Shown here in pieces: positions 52,486 through 63,358 of a DNA stretch of 64,000 bases. The position numbers were made by a program, and so were the translations under genes. Each line of letters begins with the position of its first letter. Position 1 is the stretch's first letter. The notes beneath the pieces are model-generated. The model had not been told where the DNA came from. It saw only the letters and a list, made by a program, of their open reading frames with translations, and did not search any database. This DNA comes from Phialophora verrucosa (Eukaryota > Ascomycota > Eurotiomycetes > Chaetothyriales > Herpotrichiellaceae): positions 1,798,001 through 1,862,000 of the forward strand of contig MSED01000004.1 of assembly GCA_002099365.1 (NCBI GenBank), in the 5' to 3' direction.

Positions 52486-55400
52486 TCATTCCTTAAGGTT
52501 AACAGCCTGAACCAACCCCTCTCCCAATTTGGCCATCTCCGCCACGACCGCCTCCCGGTTAAACACACACATATCCTTGAATTTGTCACCATCCTCTTCA
52601 GCAGGCACCGACACAGGCACACTCGACCACCCCAGCCTGACCCGCCACGCCTTCATCCCAAGCACACTAGGCCTCCACAGTCCTGCAATCACTTTCCCGC
52701 CATTCTGGTCGTAGAAGAACAGCGCCGACGAACCGAAAGCGTGGGTCAAGTCGCGCAGGTACAATTCCACAGGCCTATATCCGATGGAATCGACATCGAG
52801 CGACTGGGCGATCTGCAGATTCTTGAACTCGCCCGCACCGTCCGTCCCTTCCAATGCCGTCCTCCCTGTCTTCTTCCTCCCTTTGCCAACCCTGACCACA
52901 GAAGACTTCAGATGAATGACAAAATCATAATCCCCCAATTCCCCGATAAACAGGCCCTTCCACATCTCCTCGTCCTCCAAGCTCTTCCTTTCGATCATGT
53001 CAATTGCGGCTTTCGCCAGTGCAGTCACCCGCCCCGCCACAACCCTCGGCGGACATGCATTTCCCGTCCACACCGTGCCCGTACCGTCAACGTTGCTCCC
53101 AACGAACCACACCACTGTGTTCATATTGGGATCAAGCTTCCTCCACGCTTGGAATCGCGTGTCCATTTCCGTCCTTTGAGCGTCCGTCACGTCATCCTGA
53201 GAAAGTGACAAGTCGACAATCAGCGGTGCAAGGGACCAATCCCAGCGCGACAGGAAATGGAGACATCGCAGGAATGCTGTCGTCGCGGAGCCAGGAACGT
53301 CCCACGGCGCAGGGTGCAGAAAAACATGTGCGCCAATGATCTCCAGGATTTCCTCCGGGACGTGCGCGGATAGGAGGTGTGAGGAGACCCATCGTTTCAA
53401 TAATCTCACTGTCGGCGACAGTGGTGGAAATTTCGTGATTAGGTTCTTCATCGCGAGTGTGTGGGCCGTCTTCGCCTGGAAATCTCTCTTATGTACTGCC
53501 ACTGCGCGAGCAAGTGAGTCTCGCACAGAGCCGTGCAGGGATTTGTCAGCCAGGGCGCTTTGAAGAAGGTGAGCCTCGCGGTCATGGTAGATACGCAGAC
53601 GGAAACAGATTGGAGAGGGTCCGGGAGCGGGGGGCGGGTGAATGATGTCCAAGAAAGATGTGTTGAAGTGGCCGGTCGTAGCGGAATCGGTGTTCTCGAG
53701 CCCAACTCGGGTGGTGAGCTCTTTTTGGCTTTCAGCGAGAATATCCGAAAGTTTCAGCAAAAAGGCGATCTTTGTGTATTGAACCGCAGGGAGGAAGTCA
53801 GGCCAGCGGGTCGAAGAGTCGAATTGAATCAGAATGTCGATGGGGGAGGTGCTTGAGGGGAGGAGTGGGTGCAAGGTTGAGGTTGCGCGTAGAGCTGGGG
53901 AGGCGGGTGAGATGGAGCGGATTGGCAGCGGGAGGCCTTCGAGGTTGTGGAGCGTTGATGTTAGGGTTTGGAAGGTCGAGCTGATGAGGCGGAAGGCGTC
54001 CTTGGGACTACCGAGAGCCGATTGTTCGTCGTCTTTCAGGATGGTGGATTCTAGATTTTGCTTTTTCGGCTTGATAGAGCTGGGTGGTAGCTTGAAATGC
54101 AACATGGCGAGGTACGCAATGATCTGTAACATTACCGGAGCGCTCTGAGACCACACCAGAGCTTCAGAAATACTGCCGTCTTTGAACCGGCGAAGTTCGG
54201 CCTTTTCACCCCAAAACCTGCGGAATTCAGCTGCTTTCCCTTGCTCGTCTGCTGAAGGACCGTGGTCAACAAGCCGGGACACAGTATCGGGGTTGGTGAG
54301 CAGCCCAATCTCTACCTCGTAGTCTCCCTTGCTGCGAGTAGAGTCCTTGTCAAGAGCCCAGCCCGACTGTGGTGGTAATTTGAAGTCGATCAGGCGGGCC
54401 CTGTCACCAAGACCTCTCGCGAGGGTTTTGTGTAGTCTGTGCAGGAGTTGTCGTTCCTCTGCGGGTGTATTGAACAGACCTGCAGGTATTTTAATCGAGT
54501 AGATTTCATCATATTGCAACAAAGGCGTCGCGACATTCAGCACGAAAGTTGTGTCGAAGCTGTCCTGGCTTTTCGAGTTGACTGCAGCCAAAGACACGCG
54601 AGCATGATGCTGCAGAGCTTTGTATGACCAAGGGCTCATCTTGTATAAGACATTGACGCCTGTACTTCCATCGTAGAGGACAGGGACGTCTGAATCGGAA
54701 AGCTCGAATTTTGCGACTCCCGCCAGGAGAAGCATCGGATCTTTCTGCAGATCCCGAACTGCCAGAACTTGTAGCATCGCCTTGAATAATTGAAGACTGC
54801 TGTATTGCTTGGAGAACAGCGGGTGGCCCTGGTGGCCACCCCTTTCCAGTAGCAATGCGCACATCCAAGCCCAATCCATGGAGCCGAAGCCGCCGGAATG
54901 AACAGAACTGGAGAAGCCTCGTTGGCGTAGCCAGAGCTGGCCTATACGGCACGCTTCCGCGAAAGCTGAATTCAATTTCATAGTGGTCCGAAGGCGCTCG
55001 TCGACGCTCGAAATGGATGCTGCATAGCATATAGCGCTGTTGTAAAATGGGGTAGGCCGGTCCTCATTCGTAGAATCTACCAATGGTGTTTGCCGCAGGC
55101 AGTTCCTGGTGGGCAAAGTCTTGGTCACCGGTATTGATCCGTGTGGAAGACCCACCGCTATTCGGAACGTGAATTTCGATAGAGCTGCGTCCTTAGGGAC
55201 GAGTATGAGGATTGGCAGAAGACCAACGTCGTGCATGTGTGCGAAAGACATATCAAAATCTGCTCCCGATTGACCCTTAATGGCATCGGCAATGCAAGCA
55301 AGGTAAAAGGCAGCCTTGTGCAACGCTCTGTTGTTCAGGTAGTCTTTGTCTTGCAAAACAGCATCAGGCATGAGAACAGTGACATCTATCACACCCTCGC

Positions 55401-55941
55401 CCTTCAGACTCAACCCCTGTGCCAGAGGGCCCCCGATGACAAATTGCATGGGAGGAAGAAACTCGAACTTGTAATTTGTCTCTTTCGTCGGCTGTGGCTG
55501 TGGCCAAGGAATCCGAATGCCTTTTAGACGAAATGCCTTTGAAGTTTCAGTGGCCGTAACAGGTGGACACTGGGGTATGCCCTTGATCAACGACACCAGC
55601 TGGTCTGAGATCCGGGACCATCTTGGTCGCATTCTTTCATAGTCGGGAGTCACATCTGCAGATAAGTCGGATAATTGAAGGGAGAGAATAGCCGATTTAT
55701 TGATGCCGCCGGTGGGCAAGACTGTGGGCTTCGACGCAGTAGCCCGACCAGACTTCGAGGTCCTTTTGAGATTGTTCCTCGTAGCTGGTTCATTCCCATG
55801 GGCAGATTTCGTGCAATAGCCACCGCTATTGGAAGCTTCAGCATCGCTTGAGCCACTAGAAGCACCGGAGAAGTCAGAGTCGTGCTCCAGCTTTCGCCTC
55901 TTGGGCGAGCGCCTTCCTTCTTGCAAATTCGTGATAGACAT
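52486..55941 (-). CDS. UTP22: U3 snoRNP protein UTP22 (Nrap family)
   Basis: One exon, 1151 residues, close to the family length. A basic, serine-rich N terminus (RRSPKRRKLEHD) precedes the Nrap core. Landmarks include FVIGGPLAQGLSLKGEGVIDVTVLMPD with YLNNRALHKAAFYLA, then GFGSMDWAWMCALLLERGG, FRRFWGEKAELRRFKDGSISEALVW, and near the C terminus FGSSALFFYDQNGGKVIAGLW. These belong to the nucleotidyltransferase-like, catalytically inactive Nrap fold. In yeast Utp22 binds Rrp7 in the UTP-C module of the 90S pre-ribosome in the nucleolus for 18S rRNA processing. No intron needed. Confidence 0.94.
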   Translation of the reverse strand: MSITNLQEGRRSPKRRKLEHDSDFSGASSGSSDAEASNSGGYCTKSAHGNEPATRNNLKRTSKSGRATASKPTVLPTGGINKSAILSLQLSDLSADVTPDYERMRPRWSRISDQLVSLIKGIPQCPPVTATETSKAFRLKGIRIPWPQPQPTKETNYKFEFLPPMQFVIGGPLAQGLSLKGEGVIDVTVLMPDAVLQDKDYLNNRALHKAAFYLACIADAIKGQSGADFDMSFAHMHDVGLLPILILVPKDAALSKFTFRIAVGLPHGSIPVTKTLPTRNCLRQTPLVDSTNEDRPTPFYNSAICYAASISSVDERLRTTMKLNSAFAEACRIGQLWLRQRGFSSSVHSGGFGSMDWAWMCALLLERGGHQGHPLFSKQYSSLQLFKAMLQVLAVRDLQKDPMLLLAGVAKFELSDSDVPVLYDGSTGVNVLYKMSPWSYKALQHHARVSLAAVNSKSQDSFDTTFVLNVATPLLQYDEIYSIKIPAGLFNTPAEERQLLHRLHKTLARGLGDRARLIDFKLPPQSGWALDKDSTRSKGDYEVEIGLLTNPDTVSRLVDHGPSADEQGKAAEFRRFWGEKAELRRFKDGSISEALVWSQSAPVMLQIIAYLAMLHFKLPPSSIKPKKQNLESTILKDDEQSALGSPKDAFRLISSTFQTLTSTLHNLEGLPLPIRSISPASPALRATSTLHPLLPSSTSPIDILIQFDSSTRWPDFLPAVQYTKIAFLLKLSDILAESQKELTTRVGLENTDSATTGHFNTSFLDIIHPPPAPGPSPICFRLRIYHDREAHLLQSALADKSLHGSVRDSLARAVAVHKRDFQAKTAHTLAMKNLITKFPPLSPTVRLLKRWVSSHLLSAHVPEEILEIIGAHVFLHPAPWDVPGSATTAFLRCLHFLSRWDWSLAPLIVDLSLSQDDVTDAQRTEMDTRFQAWRKLDPNMNTVVWFVGSNVDGTGTVWTGNACPPRVVAGRVTALAKAAIDMIERKSLEDEEMWKGLFIGELGDYDFVIHLKSSVVRVGKGRKKTGRTALEGTDGAGEFKNLQIAQSLDVDSIGYRPVELYLRDLTHAFGSSALFFYDQNGGKVIAGLWRPSVLGMKAWRVRLGWSSVPVSVPAEEDGDKFKDMCVFNREAVVAEMAKLGEGLVQAVNLKE

Positions 55942-56863
55942 GTCTCGACAAGGTCTGCTGATGCAGGGTTTTCAATACCGATTCGTTGTCATACAGGCTT
56001 TTCGGGCTTCAGAGGGTTCCAATCATCCCAGCGGGTGCTCAATGATCTGATCGGCGACATCACAGTAGTTGGATGACGATGTAGTGAAGTCTTCGTCCAA
56101 AACTTTTTGGAGCCAAGAGATAAGATTAGATTGGTGTGTCATTTGAGACAACTTACTTCGCCGTATATTTACATTCTACGGTTAAGCGATGCAGCCAACA
56201 ACTGCACCAGCTACGCTTCGTGTCTGAAGTCTTCCGCACCTCGTTCCTCCAGATACAGAGCGTATTGTCTTATGCATTACCCCGCTCAATCCTTTTGGCA
56301 TTCTCCGTATTGTCATACCTGATGCTTCCGAAGAGGTGACTGAAATATACCAATTGGTCTGCAATATCTCGGCTATCAACCCAAACCGGCAGAAGTGGGA
56401 GAAAAGACCTTGGATACGAACACCTCTTTCAAGTTCTCCAGTCTCACCACTTGCAGGTGCGACGTGGCTACCCAGCATTGTAAGCCACATTGGGAGTAAA
56501 TGAAGGTATTTGACACTAGAATAAAAGATAATCGGACCATCATGGCCGTACAAATAGAGTACAGTCTCATCTTCTCTGTTGTATGTTATACATCTCAAAC
56601 GTCTGCCGTCTTATATGACAACGGGTCACATTTCTGCTCCATTGCTCCAATGCTTGTGGCATGGCGGCCCCAGGCAGGTCATCACACCCACGTAGTGGTG
56701 ATGAACAGCCCGAAAGTCCATAGCATGTCGAGAGTCCCTGGACGCGGTCAACCCGTTGACTTAAGTTGGCTCATGGGTTTGCTCTCTTTGCAGCCCTATG
56801 CGGAGCAGGGTTGCTTTATCTCGTCCACAAGGCTCTCCACCACCCCATGATTCTCTGTGATTG
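55942..56863. other. Intergenic region
   Basis: 922 bases between UTP22 (start) and the isoaspartate methyltransferase (stop), both on the minus strand. No domain-bearing frame or RNA gene recognised. Confidence 0.35.
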
Positions 56864-57571
56864 TCAAGTCGGCGCATCTGTCAACGGCACATACCTAACT
56901 CCCATGTCTTTCTTTTTGGTCACTTTTCCATCTTTGTCCTTGTCGACCACCCAGATCCACTGGCTGCCCCATCCACCCTCATCCTCCACGGGGATGAACA
57001 TCCGCCCCGGTCGCTCCAACTGGTCAATCAAACTCTGGTGCACTTCCTTGGCCGCCGCACCGACATGAATCGCATGATAAGGTCCACCTTCGGGGTATCC
57101 CTTGCGGCCGTCCCCCGTCACGAGTTCGACCTTGCCGGACTCGAGCAACGCCCGTCCCTCTTTGCTGCGCTGCATATTCTCGCGCGACATGTCGACGAGG
57201 CCCTTGATGTGGTCGATGCCCACGACCTTGCCTGCCCCGGAGCCATCCGGGCCGCACACGATCGCCGCGAGCACGTGCGTCAGGTACCCGCTTCCGGACC
57301 CAATATCTAGCACCTTCGCGCCCTGGTTCTCGGGCATGAACGGCAGCAGCGCTTCGCAGGCCGAGGCGTGCATGTGTGGGGCGGAGATGGTGGCGTCGAA
57401 CCCGATCGGCTGGGGCGAGTCTTCATACGCAGCATGTGGGGAGGAAGGACAGTAATGCGCGCGGTCGACGGAGGACATGGCATCGCGGACGCGGGGGGCG
57501 TGGATTAGGCCTTGGGTGAATAGATTTTGGATCAGCTCGGCGTTGGTGCGGCCGGAGCATCGCCACGCCAT
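56864..57571 (-). CDS. Protein-L-isoaspartate O-methyltransferase
   Basis: One exon. From ATG 57571 the protein has 235 residues and starts MAWRCSGRTNAELIQNL, the conserved opening of eukaryotic PCMT, in an optimal AACCATGG context. The region YEDSPQPIGFDATISAPHMHA is the isoaspartate-binding motif. VLDIGSGSGYLTHVL is the S-adenosylmethionine motif I. GDGRKGYPEGGPYHAIHVGAA and RMFIPVEDEGGWGSQ follow in family order. The enzyme methylates L-isoaspartyl residues in aged proteins, starting their repair. The same frame is open upstream to ATG 57709 and ATG 57913 and would add a hydrophobic LLRWTGILILFFSILATLF segment. An extended membrane or secretory isoform is therefore possible but its ATG context is weak. 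Confidence 0.9.
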   Translation of the reverse strand: MAWRCSGRTNAELIQNLFTQGLIHAPRVRDAMSSVDRAHYCPSSPHAAYEDSPQPIGFDATISAPHMHASACEALLPFMPENQGAKVLDIGSGSGYLTHVLAAIVCGPDGSGAGKVVGIDHIKGLVDMSRENMQRSKEGRALLESGKVELVTGDGRKGYPEGGPYHAIHVGAAAKEVHQSLIDQLERPGRMFIPVEDEGGWGSQWIWVVDKDKDGKVTKKKDMGVRYVPLTDAPT

Positions 57572-58115
57572 GGTTGAGGATGAGGGAGGCAGCGTGGATA
57601 GGAGGGATGTTGTAATAGTAGAGAAATCGAAGAGGGTTGCGAGAATTGAGAAGAAGAGGATTAATATTCCTGTCCAACGTAGCAGACTCGCAGTTGAGCG
57701 GAATGGCATACACTCTTGGGTGGTGGTCTGTGGGTGAAAGACTGCCCTACAGGAAGATGGTTGTTGCCTGCCTGCAGGGTCGGTTTGTGGAAATGATCGT
57801 GAATCATAGGGACCACGGTGGTGAAGAGTGAAGCCGTAGAGACAATAATGCGGGGCGACGAGGTGGGCGGAGATCATCTCCGAAGTGCGGGGCACGCTCA
57901 GCCTTGCCGACATTGCATGGGCACGAAAGCAGGAAGCAGGACACCATTCTCACATAAACCCTAATTTGTCCTTCCTCGGACGATAGCTCGAGAATGCAGT
58001 GACGTCGAGCTGTAGAGTCTCTTACATGTGGTACTAGGTAGAGGCAGGCCGCCGAGTTGAACGGCAACGTGCCCCGTCCTCCCAATGAGACTGCACGAAA
58101 CAGGTGTCTACCCAT
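57572..58115. other. Intergenic region / possible N-terminal extension of the methyltransferase
   Basis: 544 bases. The minus strand remains open in frame with the methyltransferase up to about 57913. Beyond that nothing is recognised. Confidence 0.4.
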
Positions 58116-59927
58116 CTATATCTTAACCTTCTCCGCTGCCTTCAATGCCTGGTCCACCTTGTCCGCCAGCTCTGCCGGGTCTTCCAAGCCAACACTCAAT
58201 CGCACGAGATCAGGCTCAACGCCCCATTGTGAGGTCCATTCCATCTCCGCGTAGTGAGCCAGAACAGTATAAGGACACGCGAGCGTGAAATTCGTACCCA
58301 AGCTCGGGCCCTTCTGGACCTCGAGAGCGTCGAAAAAAGCGACTGCCTGCTCTGGGTGCTGGAATGTCACTGACAGCAACCCACCATACCCGCCATTCGG
58401 GCTGCGGCAGGCATCATAGTTCGGTCGAGTAGGGCTGCATTTCGGATAGTAAACCTGCTTGACGAAGGGACACTGCTGCAATGCAGCCACAACAGCCTCT
58501 GCATTCTGATTGATACGCTCGCTTCGGCGGATAAAGTCGCGGGAATTGCGCTCCATGAAGACTGCATCTTCGGCCCAGTAATTGTCTTCGTACTCTTGGG
58601 ACATGGCCCGCTTGAGTTCAGGGTACCACTTGCTCTGCGGGTTGAGCACACAACTGCCGCCCATGACATTACTGTCGCCGCTGAACACTTTGGTCAAGCT
58701 GCTTACCACGACGTCCGCGCGGCTGAGGACGTCGACATTGGTGAAGTTGCCAACCGTCTCATCGACGACGACGGCAAAGTCGTACTTGTTGGCAAGGACA
58801 CGGATGCGCCGAAGGTCGGCTGAGTTCAGAAGTGGATTGCTTGGGAACTCGGTGAAAAGAGACAAGAACCTCTCCCCGGCGTCAAGACGCCTTTCCAGGT
58901 CATCTATGCACGCTGCGCTGCCATGGCCGTAGAAGATGCATCCCGGGCCCCACTTCTCCAGGATTTTTAGCGTGTCGATGTAGGGGAAGCCAAAGCAGAT
59001 GCTCTTTCTGGGTGGTTGTCCCTTGGCTTCAGCGTTGGCCAGGAGGATACGGTGTGTGTTGAAGATCGAGGACATGCCACACGGGTACAGATAGACGTCG
59101 TTCTCCGAAAGCCCCTTTTGTCGTCTATCGCAGCCCTCTGGTGATGCGGCCAGTGCTTGTTCCAATTCTGCGTCGTCTGTCAGGCAGCCGGCGATTCTGC
59201 GTCGGATAGCCAGTTTCGCCTGCGAGGCTAGCTTGACGTTGAGGTTGCGACCGAAGCGTTCCTCTACGAATTGCGCGTGGTCTTTGTCTTCGCCATCGGT
59301 GCCGGCTTGATCTGCCGTGGCATTATTTGAGGATGTGATGTCGTGAATGATTCCATTCCGCGATCCCGGACGCTGGTATCTTCGAGGCCCTTTCGTATAC
59401 GTATCCTCTGGTCTGAGCTGTGGTTGCGTTGCCACTGGCTCGAGTATTCCATCTCTGAGCGCCTTTAAGCAAAATTCGCCCCTGCGGCTCGAAATTCCAT
59501 CTCCACTATGCTGCCACACTTGCTTTGCCACACTGAAATATTCTTTGGGGAAGAATACACATGACAAGCCCGAAAACGTCGTCGCATGACTTCTGTTGCC
59601 AGCATTGACCGGTTCTAATTGCAGAACGTGGACGACCCCGACTCCCAGTCCTTCAACTTTGTCGTAGAAGAACTTTAGGCACCTGTTCGCCGTGGCGAGC
59701 GAGGGGAACAGCATGACTGCCTCTCCCGATCTGCCATAGAGCTTCAAAATCTCCTTCCCCAATTCCTGAATAGTTAAATGGATGAAGAACCGCGGGTAGC
59801 CAGTTTGCATCTTGGAAACCACCCAGTCCTCGCCTTCCTCGTAACCCACCGTCGCCTTCCATGATGGCAAGGATACGCTGACGGCGTGCGGTGTATTAGG
59901 CACGGGTTGCCCGACCGCAGCGAGCAT
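58116..59927 (-). CDS. Cystathionine gamma-synthase (fungal type)
   Basis: One exon, 603 residues from ATG 59927; the open frame upstream has only a TTG. The C-terminal 380 residues are the PLP-dependent Cys/Met-metabolism domain. SSLTKVFSGDSN contains the PLP lysine, VVVDETVGNFTNVD the cofactor Asp, and FTEFPSNPLL and NGGYGGLLSVTF follow the family. The N-terminal 200-residue extension (SVSLPSWKATVGYEEGE, TGYPRFFIH) is typical of fungal CGS, such as yeast Str2. It joins cysteine to an activated homoserine to make cystathionine in the cysteine-to-methionine branch. It stands just downstream of DUG1 on the same strand; both genes concern cysteine supply. Confidence 0.92.
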   Translation of the reverse strand: MLAAVGQPVPNTPHAVSVSLPSWKATVGYEEGEDWVVSKMQTGYPRFFIHLTIQELGKEILKLYGRSGEAVMLFPSLATANRCLKFFYDKVEGLGVGVVHVLQLEPVNAGNRSHATTFSGLSCVFFPKEYFSVAKQVWQHSGDGISSRRGEFCLKALRDGILEPVATQPQLRPEDTYTKGPRRYQRPGSRNGIIHDITSSNNATADQAGTDGEDKDHAQFVEERFGRNLNVKLASQAKLAIRRRIAGCLTDDAELEQALAASPEGCDRRQKGLSENDVYLYPCGMSSIFNTHRILLANAEAKGQPPRKSICFGFPYIDTLKILEKWGPGCIFYGHGSAACIDDLERRLDAGERFLSLFTEFPSNPLLNSADLRRIRVLANKYDFAVVVDETVGNFTNVDVLSRADVVVSSLTKVFSGDSNVMGGSCVLNPQSKWYPELKRAMSQEYEDNYWAEDAVFMERNSRDFIRRSERINQNAEAVVAALQQCPFVKQVYYPKCSPTRPNYDACRSPNGGYGGLLSVTFQHPEQAVAFFDALEVQKGPSLGTNFTLACPYTVLAHYAEMEWTSQWGVEPDLVRLSVGLEDPAELADKVDQALKAAEKVKI

Positions 59928-60662
59928 TGTGGTAGACTTTCTCCTCGAAAATTGTATGTTAAAGGTGTCAATGACCAATAGTAGAAGAGGCGATGTAAGT
60001 TGACTGCCAAAGAGTCACTCAGCAAACAGATTTTTCCGATTTCGGAGGTCTTCTGCTTAGTTTCCTTTTCGGGCCTTTTGCGACCGCGGCCTCGAGATCA
60101 GTTTTGGTCGCCAACAACTATGCGCCGGAAACATCAGTTGTGTTCGGATCGGCGTCTGGTGTGTACATGAATCATGTCAGCCCCCATTTAATCGTTCCAG
60201 ATTATACCAGCCGCGGATAATCTATTATCCTGTGAAGAAAGACAGGAGAACAGCACGCCAAGAGAGTGCCCCAATGCAAGCTCCCGGGCGGCACAGATGT
60301 CCTTAGTTATGCTGCCTGGGTATCTACTTGGGGCTCCTTAGATTGTTCACACGGTTCTTGCGCTCCAGCCACCTCTCCTGCGATGTTTTGTGCACACCGA
60401 TTGATTTCTGTTGGCAGTCTCTGGGAAAGCCGCAAGCGCTGTCGGGGTCCCGTGCGTGCCTACTGGGTGCCTACTGGGTACCTTCAATGCTGATTTGGAT
60501 GCCGGCGTAGAGCAACCCTTTCCACTCATCAGATCTTTTCGTCCGGGAGGGACAGGACAAGTACATAGCACAATTGCTATCCAGTCATGCTAGGTTAAGC
60601 CCTGTATCAACGACCTGTGACCTGGGCCGCCGCCATAAGGACGCCGTTCACATGACATTCAC
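59928..60662. other. Intergenic region
   Basis: 735 bases between cystathionine gamma-synthase (start) and DUG1 (stop). A TACTGGGTGCCTACTGGGTACC duplication-like stretch lies near 60461-60482. Presumed CGS promoter. Confidence 0.35.
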
Positions 60663-62250
60663 CTAAGATCCAGTCATTGGCTCCTCGGCAACGTAATGCA
60701 AATACGCGCCCAACAGCTTGGTTCCCTCGATGTAGTTCCTCCGGTCCAGCTTCTCATTAATACTATGGGCCGCATCGGTGGAACTGCCCATCGGCAGCAA
60801 TAGCACGTTCTTCCCCGTTGCCTGCTCAAATGTGATGGTCACCGGGATGGACCCGCCCTCCCTAGTCATATCTGGTTCCACGCCGAAAACTTCCTTGACT
60901 GCTTTTGCCGCTGCCGAGAAATTCCAGTGAGAGGGCGAGGCGACCCACCACTTGCCGTCGTGTTGGCAATACACGTCGAGCGAGTTCTTAGATTGCAATT
61001 TAGCGAATTCGGAGCGGATGTATTTGTAGACTGCTTCGTTGACAGCTGGGGATTCCATATCTGGGACCGTTCGGATAGAGAATTTGCCGATGACTTTGGC
61101 GGGGATGACGGTCTTTGCGCCCGGAGCACTAAACGCACCTTCGACACCATGAATTGACAAGGAGGGATACCGCCATCTCGCCATGAGTGTCTTTTCCTTG
61201 TCATTGAAAATCGCGGTTTCGCTACCAAGCGATTCGTACAGGTTCTCCATGGTATAGGCAATGGGTCCGTAGAGTTTCTTCTCTTCTTCGGTTAAGGGCG
61301 CTACCATTTCGTTGATACCTGGGATGAGGATCTTGCCGTCATTGGAGACCAACTTGGAGAGGATGATCATGAGGTCGGTCATAGGTTCTTGGGCCGTGCC
61401 GCCGAAGACACCGCTGTGGAGGTCCTGGCCTGGACCTTTAATTTCGACAGAGTAGTAGTTGCAACCTCGAAGACCGTAGGTCAGGCATGGTTTCTCCGTC
61501 CCGAGCCAGTAATTATCGGAGATGCAGACTGCGTCGGCGTCTTTGAAGAATTTCTTGGCTTCAGCATTGATGAAGTCGTCGAGGCCCTCACTTCCATACT
61601 CTTCCATACCCTCAAAACAACACAGCAAATTAACGGGGAAGTCGACTCCAGCTTTCTGATGGGCTTCGATGGCATTGAGCCAGCCTAGCACCGGACCTTT
61701 GTCGTCAGTACTGCCGCGGCCGTACATTCTGCCTTTGTCATCAATGGTGAGTTCGAAGGGTTTGGTTGCCCAGCCATCTTCGACGAGAGCGGGTTGGACG
61801 TCATAGTGGCCGTAGACGAGGATGGTGCGCTTGGACTTGTCGTTTCCATAGCGGGCAATAATCACAGGCGGGAGGTCGAGGTGTTCTTTCCCAGGTTGTT
61901 TACCTAGCGGGCGTTGTTGCACTTCTGCGCCCAGCGATTCGAGTTCGGAGGCAAGGAACTGACCCATCTAGATACATGTGAGTATCTGTCGGACGTGATA
62001 TCCCGTGAGCTTGTACATACTCGAACAACATCTTTTCTTCTTTCCTCATCTGCGGAGACGGAGGGGATTGCGACGGCTTTCCGTAGACCTGCCTGGAGTC
62101 AATATCCGCCATCGCCGGCAGTCAAGGCTGTGCTCACGTTCGATGAAGGAGTCGGCAAGCTCGTCAACCCTGCGTTGTGTAAGCGAGTTGTAACTGCGAT
62201 AAGAGTTATCAGGCGCACTTCTTGAAGTAGGGCTCTAGCTGAGGCGCCAT
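60663..62250 (-). CDS. DUG1: Cys-Gly metallodipeptidase DUG1 (M20 family)
   Basis: Four exons, 62250-62219, 62169-62138, 62088-62021 and 61967-60663, give 478 residues. The first three exons are tiny (32, 32 and 68 bases) with introns of 49, 49 and 53 bases; together they encode MAPQLEPYFKK, VDELADSFIER and KAVAIPSVSADEE, which match the family start. Metal and catalytic residues are in VYGHYDVQP, GRGSTDDKGP, FEGMEEYGSEGL and STDAAHSINEK, spread as in M20 di-zinc peptidases. The dimerisation lid lies between. DUG1 hydrolyses Cys-Gly released from glutathione, in the cytosol, alone or with Dug2/Dug3. It is close to cystathionine gamma-synthase. Confidence 0.94.
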
Positions 62251-62606
62251 CTTGTCGTCTGATATGTGGCCGTAGTATGTTCGAACGGAGCAAGTAGTGT
62301 GCTTCAATGACTGCAACAAGCCTATGGAAGAGCGTGTAGCCTTGAACTTGGTATGTAACGACGTTGAAGAGCAGCGCAAAGTGCGAGAGAGGTGGAGCAT
62401 GTGAGCTGCTTGGTGGGATGCGAGGAATGCGGTTGGATGCGGTTTGGAGAGGTTAACAAACGAGTGAAGATCTCCGACAAGTGCAAAGTGGTAGGTCTCG
62501 GAATTTACATTGGCAATCTCTAGAAATGATATGTTGTGGCTCTCTAATTCGGCAATAGTACACTGATACATAGAATCTCAGCACGCTGAGGATGCATGAA
62601 GACTTT
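62251..62606. other. Intergenic region
   Basis: 356 bases, likely holding the DUG1 promoter and the 3' UTR of the ribosomal protein gene. No coding feature. Confidence 0.35.
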
Positions 62607-63209
62607 TTATGCATCTTTCAGCCATCGTTCCTTTCTGATCTGCCTGTCCTCGCGGGCCTCCCTCCTCTTCTTGCCCCAGTTCGACTTGATGATTGCAGTG
62701 ACCATTTTCTGCTCCTTGCCTTTCTGTGGCGCTAGGCCGTCTACCACCAGATGCGTAAAGACAGGTGAGCAGTCGAATTTCTTGGAGAGTCGACTGACAC
62801 TCCACAGAGTGGGATCTGTCCTTCTCAACGTTCGCATCTCGTCCAGGTCCTTCTCCGTCAAGTGATAACGCTTTTCTGTCTGCCCCTTCACTGCCGGTAG
62901 CTGTTGAGCCGACTGTAGTTGTAAGCCTCTGGTTTCGGGGTCGGTAAACACCTTTCTTCGGTCGTTTTTGGGGAGGAAGATGTTTGGAGTGTGGTAGACA
63001 TTGGGCATGCTCGGGGGAGGATTGTAGATGATGTGGTCATGTGGCTCGGTCTTCGAAGGTAGAAAATCTGGATCAGGCTTGATGTTGAGCCGTGATCTTG
63101 TTCTTCGGTATGTATCTGATGACTGATGGCGGCGAAAAGAAGGGCGCAGGATTTGAGAGCAGAGCTTGTAGAAGCGCGACGACGCCGAAGGAGCAGTTGT
63201 TGACTGCAT
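62607..63209 (-). CDS. MRPL20: Mitochondrial large-subunit ribosomal protein mL58 (MRPL20)
   Basis: One exon, 200 residues from ATG 63209; a longer frame begins only with TTG. The N terminus is basic and serine-rich (FYKLCSQILRPSFRRHQSS), as in a mitochondrial presequence. The body carries IIYNPPPSMPNVYHTPNIFLP, LTEKDLDEMRTLRRTDP and WSVSRLSKKFDCSPVFTH, the conserved line of yeast Mrpl20/mL58. The C terminus is a basic helix (SNWGKKRREAREDRQIRK) that would contact rRNA. This is a fungal-specific component of the 54S mitoribosomal subunit. Confidence 0.88.
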   Translation of the reverse strand: MQSTTAPSASSRFYKLCSQILRPSFRRHQSSDTYRRTRSRLNIKPDPDFLPSKTEPHDHIIYNPPPSMPNVYHTPNIFLPKNDRRKVFTDPETRGLQLQSAQQLPAVKGQTEKRYHLTEKDLDEMRTLRRTDPTLWSVSRLSKKFDCSPVFTHLVVDGLAPQKGKEQKMVTAIIKSNWGKKRREAREDRQIRKERWLKDA

Positions 63210-63358
63210 TGTTGCCGGTATTCGTGCCAGCTTTCTTGTCCGATGCCCGAATTGCAAGATATTGACAGTTCTCTGAGCCGTCTAATCCGCGTGCCAGCGG
63301 GATCCAATGCCAACTAAATTTCTCTTCGCTCTCAACCCAAAACTATCGCGTACAAGGC

